Assembly (NCBI GenBank): GCA_008921705.1
Contig: VFFE01007079.1
Span: 1,628,645 to 1,692,644, forward strand
Direction: 5' to 3'
Origin: Burhinus oedicnemus
Taxonomy: Eukaryota > Chordata > Aves > Charadriiformes > Burhinidae
DNA: 64,000 nt
Part shown: positions 42,001-54,000 of the stretch, in pieces
Layout: every line of letters starts with the position of its first letter
How positions within the stretch are numbered: position 1 is the stretch's first letter
Program-made: the position numbers and the translations under genes
The notes under the pieces: model-generated
Database searches by the model: none
Told to the model about the DNA's origin: nothing
The model's input: only the letters and a program-made list of their open reading frames with translations

Positions 42001-45000
42001 AAGTTAGGTTTGAAGTTAGACACTAGTGCAATGACCTGCATCTTTTTAATGATAATTTTGGGACTAGGTCTTGCCCATTGTTCATTGGAGATATAAAAAG
42101 GGCATGCCTTGTTTTCTTGTCCCTCTCTCTTAGTAACATTTATGGAGTGAGAAATGATCCGGATAGTGTTCTGACATTGTTCATGAAATGTGTCTAACAC
42201 TTTTATGCAGACAAAGACCTCTTGTTCAGTCTCAAACCAAGAGATGAAGTCTGAATGATTTCTTTTTCTCAGCCATTGTTTACATATCTGAAAATGATGT
42301 GTTTAGTCCAATCATACAAATCCACAAGTTGATCTTTTTTTTTTTTTTTTAAAATAGATAGCTCTTGAAATAATTGGTCTGGGTTGAGTAACAAAAATTG
42401 ATTGTTGTCGTTCAGTTTTTCATAGTTCTCTGTAAAGGCTTTGATCTTTGAATGATCTGCTGTGCTTCTCTCTCTTTCATTTATTTAAAATCTTTTGGTG
42501 TATTTGCTGGTTGTCCTTCTGGTTTTCTTCTAGAGATCACAATATCTACTTTGCTTTAATTTCAGAAACAACATTTTTATGGTCTGAAATTTAAGTAATT
42601 ACTGTTTAACAGAATTCCACCCGTACATAAATGTTAGGAGTCCTTTATAATTTGAAAGGGTTTTTTAATTAATTATAACTTTTTAAACTCTTTGTACAGT
42701 TCAAATTATCTGAAGATATCTGAAGTCCTTCTTCTAAGTTTTTCTCTTTTGAGGGTTCTGTAGAGATACTATAAAAGGAAAAATTGACTTTAACAAACAT
42801 TTGTAAATTTAGACTGAGGCTGGTTTTACAGTCTATCAAGTGGGAAGGTCTTTGCATGTGAACTGGGACTAATAGGCTATCATGAACACAACTTCTCTCC
42901 AGTTAATAAAGAAAGAAGATGGAAGAACAAATTTGGCTGCACGTAATAAAAACAATTACTTCATATGACCCTATGACATTTTTGCATCTCTGTGGAGTGC
43001 AGAGGGACCTTGTGCTTATTAAAGAGATTTAATTAATATTCAGGATTTGCTGCCAATATGATGCAAAAATAAATGAGCATAAAAATGTTAATTGTTTGCA
43101 TATTATGCTATGATGAGTAATTTCAGGTTCTGTAAAGTTACCGGCTAGGTTTCCAGCAACAGCACAGAAGCTGCTGGAAAAATATGTGAAACCATAAAAC
43201 TGAAAGTTCAATTAAAACATGATTTACACAGTAAAGTATTTTTTAAATTGTCTAGTTACTTCTATTTGATGTCAACCTATTTTTTCCTTGAAAGATTGCA
43301 TGAGTTTTCCCCTAATGCTACCATTGCAAGCTGTACTCAATTTCTTCTATTGATAAGCATGTGGCATACTTTGAGTTCATTTTCTTCACTGTAAGATTGT
43401 TTGTCTTAAAAAGACAGTACATACTTTTATGTTCTTATCTACCAGCACTGACTCTTTTGTGAAAAAGGGAGTAAATTTTTCATTTAGTGTTGTGCCAAAT
43501 AACATTAAAAGGATAGTGCTAATAGCTTGGATTCCCTTCTGTGGAAAGTAGTTTGTACCAGGAGCGGAAGATTTTGAATAGCTAAACTGGAGTTTAAAGT
43601 ATATGCTGTCTTTTTAAGGAAAGAAAAAAAAAAAAAGGCAAACAAAAAAGAAAAGATTCTGTCCTTTCACCTGTTGTCTGCATGTTTTTTCCTGTTACTT
43701 CTTTCTTGCCCTACTGCTGCCTCATGCAATGCAGGAGATTCAGGATGGACACAATGGCTATCATTCTGAAGCAGAACCCGATCAGGTGGCAAGTTTTACT
43801 CATCTTTCATTCATTAACTGTGTAGCAAGGTACTATATATTAGTACTTCTACAGTACATAGAAATCTTCTATTTCTCATGCAAGAGAATCCGTAGAAAGC
43901 ATTTAGTGTGTTAACTGGTATTGTGCTAGGTAGGGTTTTCGTGTAATGTCATGTAAGTCTAGAACATAATACTGCACGTAAGGCCCTATCTGACAGAGCA
44001 CGTCCATCTGTCCTTCTAAGTATGTAAGTACTGGCTAATTCTCTACACACCATCGTCTTTTGCAATTGGGTGCTGAATATAAAATTCTCTTAGTTTCCAA
44101 GAAAATCTAAAACCAGAGATCAGTTTAAATATCTTTAGAAATTATTTATTAATGAGGGCTTGGGGTAGTTTGTTTGGAGGCAGGCAAATCTTACCAATTA
44201 CTTGTATGTGGATCAGAGCTGTAATACAAGGGAAAAGTTACTTGTTTACTGTAACATAGCCCATTATATTTATTCTCTCTTCAGGATGTAAAAAATTGAA
44301 ACCTTAATATCTCATCACATTGATCTGAGAGATATCACTTTCTCACATGGTCCTTAAAAGTCCCACAAACCCTTTTATTCTTAATTAAAATCTTTACTAC
44401 ATTGTAAATCTTAGCCGCCAACAAAAGACCCAAAGGATCAATCTTGTATCATTCAGGAATGAAGCCGTTTATCTAAATGAAAATTTATGGAACTAGTCCT
44501 TATTTTAAAATTGCTAATTGTTTTTCTATATTTCATTATTACATCATTCTTACTCTGACCTTCTGGATCTGAAATTCCTATAGTGGACCTTCCATAACCT
44601 GTGGCACTCTCAGTAGGGTATTGATCGAAATAGAGCATCGTGGGGTGCTTCTGACTTCTTGCTATCAAAAACACAAAGTTAAAATGTTAAATAAATAAAG
44701 CATCTGCCATATAATTCTCTCACATGAAAATACTCAAATATTAAATAAACATTAAGAATAGAAAAAAATTAATGAGCTTTAAAGTGTTCTCAAGTAGATA
44801 AAATAGCCAAAATAACACCTGCATTTAGCAAAAGACTAACAAATTATTAATTACAAATTTGAGCTTTTTGTTCATATTTTTGTATGCTATATGTAGCTAG
44901 CATGTGAAACTAATTGTTGCATAAATGCTTTATTACTAATATGTTACTAACGTGTATGTCTGTGTAATATTTATAATACTGAGTTTTGGGGTTTTTTTTA

Positions 45001-48000
45001 CTATGGTACTGCTTAATACAGTTGTGCCTTGTAAAAAAAGATACACTTCTTGTGTTCAGTAATCTGGTAGTAAAAGCACTTTGCATCAAAATGTATCGAT
45101 GTAGTACAGATGGAAAGTGAGATTTACTCATGGTTTTGGATTTCTGCCAGGCACTGCGGGATGGAAACAAACTAGCACAGATGGAAGAGGCTCCACTTTT
45201 TCCTGGAGAATCAATCAAAGTTATTGGTAAGCATACAATTGAGTACTGCACTGAATACTATTAAGTCACTAGTTTATTTATTTAAAAACAGAATATTATT
45301 CCCTTTTGACTTTTGTTATTTTAATTTAATACCACTTTAGATTAGCTGATTTGATGTGGATTTCTTTTCTTTGTCTTTTAAGTCCAACTGTAGGAAGGCA
45401 AAGTCAGTTCCAGAGGATAACTTGCTCCATATAGATAAATCTTTTTTTTCAAGGCTTAGTTTGTTCCATATAGGTGTATGGGTTGTATTTCTGCTTGGGG
45501 ATGCTAAGGGTACTTTGTAGACTCAAAAGCTTCAAAATTGTGATAAAAAAGAAGATGAAGTTATGGAAAACTTAGTTAATGAGATTTATTTCACTTTGGC
45601 CTGTGACGACAAGCTCTGCATTAGCAGTACAGTACTTGGCTAGAAAAGAATAGTAGCTCTTTCAAATAAAAGTGAAAATGAAGATGTGGGCATATAACTG
45701 GATTACTTGTAGGTCAGTTGCATACGTGTCAGTAATTGCCCATTTGGATGCTCTCTCTCTGAGGTGAGTGTGGGTGCTTCACACCTCAGGACAGGGACCA
45801 GAGCCGCCTGCAGCTAAGAGTACCAGCAGGATGCTTCCTTACCTGCCTGCCTTTACTGCAGCACATGCCAGCGGAGCCCAGCCCCAGTTGCTCCGTAGTT
45901 GCTGAGCAGCAGTGGGACTGAGGAATTTGGTTGTTAAGATTGTTGAGGTAAAGACAGCTCTTTCAGTCCTGACAGCATCTGAAGAGCAGGCTTTCCTATA
46001 GAGGTCAAGCATCAAAATCTTATGGAACTGCAAAAATCTTGCTATTTTTAAATGGAAATAGATTTTTATGGAACAAATGTCTATAATAGTAAACCAAAGC
46101 TTTAATTGGTCTGTTTTCCAGCTAAAGATGTTATGTATATCTGTCCATTTATGGGAGCAGTCAGTGGTACACTAACAGTGACGGACTTCAGAATGTATAT
46201 CAAAAGTGTTGAGAGGGTAAGACTTCGCTATCTATCTGCATGTTGTTTCAGGTAGGAATGCTGCTGAAGTCGATTTCAGAAAGTGACAAATTTGGTGTAA
46301 GTGAAGTATGATGTTCCACAGCAATCTGTTAAACAGGAATTATAGCTGACTCTGATGAAACATATATGAATAATATTAGTTTGTGTTCCTCCTAATGTAA
46401 CAAAGTTCATTTGTTTTATATACAAATTTCAGGATCCACCTTTTGTTGTTGATGTTCCCCTTGGAGTCATAAGTAGAGTTGAAAAAATTGGAGTACAGAG
46501 CCATGGAGACAATTCATGTGGTATAGAAATAGTTTGTAAGGTATGGCATGGTAGAGATTTATTCATGTTAAAGTGTTTTCATTTCATTTTTCTGTAAGAG
46601 GAATCTGCATGCTGCAGATGCGCTGGTTTTCTGTCTGATCAGTTCCCCGTATTTGAGCCCTGCTTCATTTAGATAATATATTTCAGTTCTTCTTATGATA
46701 CTTGCAGTCTTAAACACTTCTGCCTTTTGTCCCAAGAGTTAATTCAAAGGAAAAATGGCTATTTTTACGATGTCTAGCAACTCTGATGAAGATCCTAGTC
46801 ATCTGATGCGAACACTTACACAACTGTTCTAATGTGGGTTAGATTATGTCAGTGACTTAGTGCTATGTATATGCCTTCCTTCAATCAAATTTCTTATAAC
46901 TGCCTTTTTTTTTTAATTTATCATAGAGTAAAATAGTGTGACTTATTTTTGACAGGATATGAGAAACTTGCGGCTGGCCTATAAACAGGAAGAGCAAAAC
47001 AGATTGGAGATTTTTGAAAACCTGGTAACACGCGCATTTCCTGTTTCTAATGGGCTGGTAAGTCTTAAGATGTAGAGAAGGCTGTCACTGGCTCTTCTCT
47101 TTCTCGAAAGTGTAGTTGGGGAAATACAAGGGCTGTGTAACAAACATTGAAACGTAGATTCATAGAATCTGTTACAGAGCATGCAAACTACTCTGACCCT
47201 GTTACCTTCTTGCATTACTTCGTAAAACATCATGCTATGTCCTGCTATCAGTGAAGTTTGTTAATTTGTACATAACCCTTGAGATCTAGATTTGCCTTAT
47301 GTTGTTGATTAAAAATATGTATGTATTGACTCTTATTTTCTGCAGTAGATAATTCAGTCTAGAAGTTATGTCTAAATCAACAAATAGGTAAAATTAGTGT
47401 TATTATTAGTTAGCTGCAAAATGCTATTTCATTTGCTTGTATGGGTAAGGAACTGGTTGGGAGGTAGGAGACTAATGTTCTTATCCTCGCTTTGCCATTG
47501 CTGTGTTGTATGATAACAGGCAAGTAACTTCAACTCTCTTGGGCTGTTTCCTGTCTTGATTTTGTTAATTATATAGCATGTACTTGAAGGAGGAAACTGT
47601 CTTTCATTTTCTTTCTAGCACAGTGTTGTCCAGTCTTGACTGATGGTTTTATGTCTGCAGTTAAAGAGTTTTAGAAGTGTTACATTTGAAATATTACAAG
47701 GTTCACCGTTTTGGAGCTTATTGTGCATACAGCCCATCAGACGGTAATTTATGCCTTTGCTTTGTTTTCTTTAGCCTCTTTTTGCATTCAGCTATAAAGA
47801 AAAGTTTGCTGTTAATGGCTGGAAAGTGTATGATCCAATGGCAGAATATAAGAGACAGGTAAGTTATAGAAGTACTTGATTTTTTTCATCTCCCCCAGAG
47901 CCATTTAGACAAAAAAAAAAATAATAAAGCAAACTCAAAATTTTCAGCGCTAGCTACATACAGAGGCTGTTTAGATCTCATGTTTACATAATAAAACCCC

Positions 48001-51000
48001 TGACTTTGAGTGTTGAGTGCCTGCTGAAGTTGATGGAGGTAACAGATACTGAGTACTTGAGCAAATTGGTCTATCTTAACGTGCATTCTTAAATCCCCAT
48101 TTTCCAAGTGCTGTTTCTAGAAAATATAGGCTTTATAAAAATTTGGATTTGAACAAGCAGCATTAAACAGAAGAGTAACTGTAGTTTGTCCTTGTAAATG
48201 TACAGTTTCCTAGTTGCAAAAGTATTTTTATTTCAGTATATGATCACTTTTTACCTGAGTGTGCAGCCTATTCAGATGGTTATTTTGCGTATCATTTTTA
48301 AAGATAATAAATAGGAAAGACTTTCAGTGTTTTGGTTGGTGGTTCAGTATGAAGACCTGAAGTTTATAGATTATTTAAAAGAAAAATGTGGGCACTCTTT
48401 TCTTAAAAAACTACATAGCATATAAAAATTTTTGTTGGCCCAAACTCAGATATGTAAAGCTCTAACCTGAAAAACACAAAACTGTTTTGCTTTCATACAG
48501 GGCTTGCCCAACGAGAGCTGGAAAATATCCAAAATTAACAGCACCTATGAGCTTTGTGATACATATCCTGCTATTCTTGTTGTGCCAACCAGTGTAAAGG
48601 ATGATGACCTCTCAAAAGTGGCAGCGTTTAGAGCAAAAGGCAGAGTTCCAGTAAGTGAAACTTTTGCAAGCAGATATAAGTGCTTTACAAATCTGTAGTT
48701 TGTAAGAAATTATCAGAGTTCTTTTAGGCTTTTTTTTTAAATAACAGTGGGCCGTCTTCCTTCTTGAAAGAGGGGGGCAAAAAAAAGAAGAATTAGGCTT
48801 GATGGATTTAGAACTGAGGAGAGCAACACAAATGTGAGTCTATTTGCTTGGTTATTGTGCTGTGTAATAAATTTTTGTTTGGAGTTAATACTTCTAAGCC
48901 ACAATGGTATCTGATCCTAATTCACATATTAGCTTGTGTTCTGATTTGGTGTGGAATGTGTTACAGCCGTAGCGGCTTTCTTGAGAATAGACAAATTTTG
49001 CAGGTAGGATAAGAACCCCTTTAAATATATTAAACGGTGACAGTTTTCATGCTATAGATCTGCTTAGCAAGGTAATGTACAAGTCCATAGACTTCCACAT
49101 GAAAGCAGTTTTTCTTCGTCCATTGTTCTTTTTTTTCCTAATTAGTATGATTAGCAGGCTTAGGTTTTATTAGAAATAAAAGCTAAGATGTTTAGAATAA
49201 CTTCGTATTTCAAGCTCAGATTTGGGATAAGCAGTGCTAGTTGCTGTCGATATGGTTTTGCATCAGCTTGTTGTTGTGATTTGGGCCGGATTGGCCACCA
49301 AGGTGGATGATAGGTGCTCTCCGCTACCTCTTTTTCAAGGAGAGGCAGGAGAGAGAGAAAGATACTTATGAATTTAGAAGAAAACTGAACTACTCTAATG
49401 AAATATTAATTATAAAATAATAAAAAGAAAATAATGAAATATATACAAAACTGTATCGAGCTCCCAGGATGATGATCGCATCACCGGCAGGCACTGAGGA
49501 AGTCCCAGACTGGACTCAGTGATGGATGGGAGCTGGATTCCGGATCTGGATTCAGGATTGGGATCAAAGGCAGACGAACAGACAGAGTCCTTCTCGGACG
49601 CCGGCTGTTGAAGAGAGAGACCCTTTGATCCCTCAGCTTTTATACTGAGCATGAGGCAGAAGGGATGGAATACCCTGTTGGTCAGTTTTGGGTCACCTGT
49701 CCTGTCTGCTCCTCCCTGCAAGTGTGACCCCTATCTGCTTTTCCCCTTCCGACCCTCCAACGGGGCAAATAACCAAGTTGGCTGGCCTTGGTTATTGTAG
49801 CAATAAGGATAAGCAGGAGCCTCTCTGCATCCCATTCCATGGCATCAACTATAAACATGGGTCTTACCACTCTGAGAGCGAACAGTTTTCTGCACAACAT
49901 GCTGTTAATTTCAGCAGTTAGAAGAGGCCTAGCTAAAAAGTAAAGTTACTGAACAAAATTGGTCCTGTTTTACCTCAAACCAGGAATCTTGTACTTAGAT
50001 TTGCGTTTGTTGTTTTGCCAGGAAATGATGTCATGTGGACAGTGTGATTGTCTAATTGCGCTTTGGCATGCTGCTTTTACAGTAGTATAGTAAACTAAAA
50101 TAATTTTATTTTATTCCAGGTGTTATGCTGGATTCATCCTGAGAGCCAAGCAACAATAACACGATGCAGTCAGCCATCAGTAGGCCCAAATGACAAGCGC
50201 TGCAAAGAAGATGAAAAATATTTGCAGACAATAATGGATGCCAATGCTCAGTCACATAAACTTATCATCTTTGATGCCAGACAGAATAGTGTTGCAGATA
50301 CAAACAAGGTAGGTTGGTATCATAACAAGAATTAGTAGTTCTATCTTTATTACAAGGCTGAAGAATGAGTAAGAGATGAGGATGAGGAGAACTTGATGTT
50401 GAAAAGAGATAAGAAAGGGTCTCTAAAGAAGGCATGGGAAGGAAGGTAGGTTGCTTGTAGCATTTTGGAAAGGCCAGCAGGAGTTGAAGACAGCTTGAAG
50501 ACATAGCTGAGAAATGATACAGTAAAGCCCACAGAAGACCGAAGGTTTCAGTAGTAAAACGGGGAAGGTATATGGATGTATTATCAAATGTAGCCTATTA
50601 CAATTTCTTTCACCTAAAAAAAATACCCTAATGCTTTGTAGGAAAACAAAAGTGCTAAAATAATCCTTTCTCTCAGAAAATCCTGAAACCTGAACAAAAT
50701 AACTCTCTCAGCCTTTTACTGAAGTCCTGCACATGTTCTTTTCTTTGTCTGTTTTTACTTTTTGAATGACAGGCAAAAGGTGGAGGATATGAAAGTGAAA
50801 GTGCCTACCCAAACGCAGAGCTGGTGTTTCTGGAAATTCATAATATACACGTAATGAGAGAATCCCTGCGTAAACTTAAAGAAATAGTTTATCCTACGAT
50901 TGATGAAACTCGGTGGTTATCAAATGTGGACTCCACACATTGGCTGGAATATATAAGGGTAAAATACTTTTGATGAGAAAAATCAATTGTTTTTTAAGCC

Positions 51001-54000
51001 ACGTTTTTAACTTGCATTTCTGAAAATATTACTAAAATAATGTCTAGATTTAATCGTGTTGTTTTGATCAGGATAATCTTGTAAAAAAGCTTAATTTTTA
51101 AGTGGTCGCTTAGAACGTAGCATTTTAGGCATTCCATATTACCTTTGTATTTCCAGTTTTATGTAGTGGTAAGTAATGAGTTAATTCCTGATAGCACAGT
51201 ATCGTAGTGAGTGTTGGACAATATTCTGTTTTCTTGAGAGGGAATGTTTGTGAGCAGTCCAGGGTTATCCCTGCTTTTTGGAAGAATGCCCTGGGAACTT
51301 CGGATTATATTTGAACAACTGCCAAAAGGACTTGACTGTAAATTCTGCAGTCTTTCTCATCCTTCCCTCCTTCAATGCAATGTTGGTGTTCATGTGTCGG
51401 GCACCTACATTTTCATGGGCTGTTTATAGTCAGTGCTCTACTGGGTTATAATCTGCTCCATTATTTAACATAATATTAAAATAAATCACTACCATACTCA
51501 GTTTTACAGTCTGTTTCACTAACCTCTGAAATGCTTTTAGAATAGATTATTTCATTACCACATTCGGTCCCCTGTTTATGATGAATATGGATGGAGCGGA
51601 ATTTGTTTTATTAGCAACTGGCTCAAATGTCAGTCATGCAAAACATGTTTGGGATTGTTCATTGGTTTTACTCTCCTATTAACTAGTGCTTGCTAAGTGC
51701 TGCAGGAGAACCAGTAGAGGGAGCAAACACTTAAATTAAGAATTAAATTTAATGATCTTTTGGAAAGTTTAATTTTCTTGTTCTCTTGGAGTTGGACTGT
51801 TTCAAACAGCTTTGGGAATCTGAGTATCTGGAAACCTTTCTTATCAGCCTGGCCCTAAATACAATAGTTTGTTTTTAAAAGTGGACCTTTAAAAAGTGTT
51901 TGGGCCAGTGGTCGCCTTTCATTGACATTGATTTCAGTGGGGTTCCTGGGCTTAGACGATTTCAGAAGTGGACCTTGATACCACTGTTGCACAGATGACA
52001 ATAGCATAGCAATTTGAAATTTCATGTAAATTATTTTAAAGAGTTGACACACATGTAACATTCTTCATGAATCTGTCCCTTACATGATACTTCACTTCAT
52101 GGTATTGACAGCACAGGCTGCAGCCTGCTTCCTTAAAACCTGCCATTACTGTTTTAACAGTGTTGGTAATATCTCCCTGTGCTTTTATCCAAGAATTGCT
52201 TGCCTTCCTTGCCTATTTGATTTGGCTTGTAATAGCACTTAACAAATCCACAGCTTTACTCTAATGCATCTTGTGTTTTCTGAGCCCAGACCAGTGTGAT
52301 TGTGTCCCAGTTTAATGCGATGCATTACTGGAAATTCACCTTCCTAGCACTGGGCACCCACAGCACTTTGAAGATGGTCCAGGAGTGTCTGGGGAGGTGC
52401 CAGTAATGTTCTGTGTGTGTGAAGACAGTAATAGCAACAGGACTAGAGTCACTTGATGCTTTTTGCACACCCAGGATGTTTCCTCATCCTCTCCAGGGTA
52501 TTTTCTGTCTTTCAGGGTAGAACTTGTGCTATTAATTATTTTTAAACCAATTCTCATTTTCTAAACCAATCCAAAGCCAGTTATTCATTAGGAGCCCTAA
52601 CTGAAATACTGTGATGGTTGCTAAGTTTTGAAACATCTACAAAGAATAATAATAGTTTGTGGAGGAAGCTGTTTTCTAAAGGGTTTTGTCTGAAGCAGAA
52701 CAAAATGCTTCACCTGCTCCACAGATATTTACTGAATTTATAGTAACTCTGTATTCTGTCTCCCATTCTCTGATTATTGCCTGTATCTGTTCTATCCTTT
52801 TAGTTTCAGCTGTACTCCTTCAGAGGCATCTGTGTTCTCTTTTGGACAATTGAGAGCAAGCTATTGCATACCTGTACATTATATAGATCAGTTTTTTCTT
52901 TTTATTGGAAGACTGAACTGTTTTTAATATTTGCACTTTTTTAGTGCAGTAGAGCTTTGTAACTGAAGTAATTGGCAATTAATTAGTTCAGACCACAAGC
53001 GCTATTCTGCTGTAGAAGCTTTTGTATTGTTTCCTGATATTTCCATCCTGGCATCTTTCAGTTTTACCATGAAAGATACGATCAATGAAAGAAAGAATCC
53101 ACGTGAAGTGTCTCTAAAGCATGATTCTTGACTTAGCTCTGAAGACTGGTCTTGTGCACAGCTTCTCCAGTAGATGCTGGCTTTCCTACTTCCCAGAAGA
53201 TGTTTTTACATGCCTGGGAAGGGAAAAATGCAAGTATTTTGCAAGATTCCGTGATTTGTTGTTGGAATGCAGAATAGGAATTTCTCCTGTGGTTCTATTC
53301 TAGTGGTTGGTTTTTTTCACATATTTTTCAGTGCCATGATAGGTCATGTTACAGAGACAAATCTTCACAGGAGATAGATTATTCAAGTTGTTAAAAAACT
53401 ACAGAGCCACATAAGAGAACAAGAGAGGGATTTTTGTGGGGGAGAAGAATAACAAGTTCACACAGGTGATCTCAGTCCTGTTACCATCCTGTCCTTTGCT
53501 CTCCAGCATGCTGCTGAATCCACACTGTTAATGGTCCGCTCATGGGTTGAATACAGTGTATACTTCCTGCACTACCAGATCAGCCCAGGCTCCCAGACAG
53601 GCGTTTCTGGGCTTTCTGGGGTTGTGTTTTGATTTAGATTACCTGGATAGTTTGTCCCTTTCTGTAAACTTAGTAATTGAGAACTGAAAGCTGAGGAACA
53701 AAGTGTGATTGATTATGGTGAAAATGAACTTTGAAAACATTGAACCTTCAGCCTTTGGAATAGGTTACAGTATTTGTGTCTTTTCATCATGATACAGAAT
53801 TTCAGATTTAATTTAGAGAAGGGATTCCCAAGTTCTTTTGCTACGTGCTACTAATAATGGAGAGCTGGTAAGAACTCTTTCCTGGACAACAGAGTGCACG
53901 CAGTTTTTGTACCTCTAGGAGTATGCATACCACCATTTGGGAATCTCTAATTTAAAGCGATGTTGTCCAGATGATTATGTAATTGATCTGAAATTTTAAA

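Noticed and set aside
47155..47180. GATTCATAGAATC-like motif suggesting another CR1 end
   Set aside because: Only about a dozen matching bases; the following sequence does not continue as CR1.
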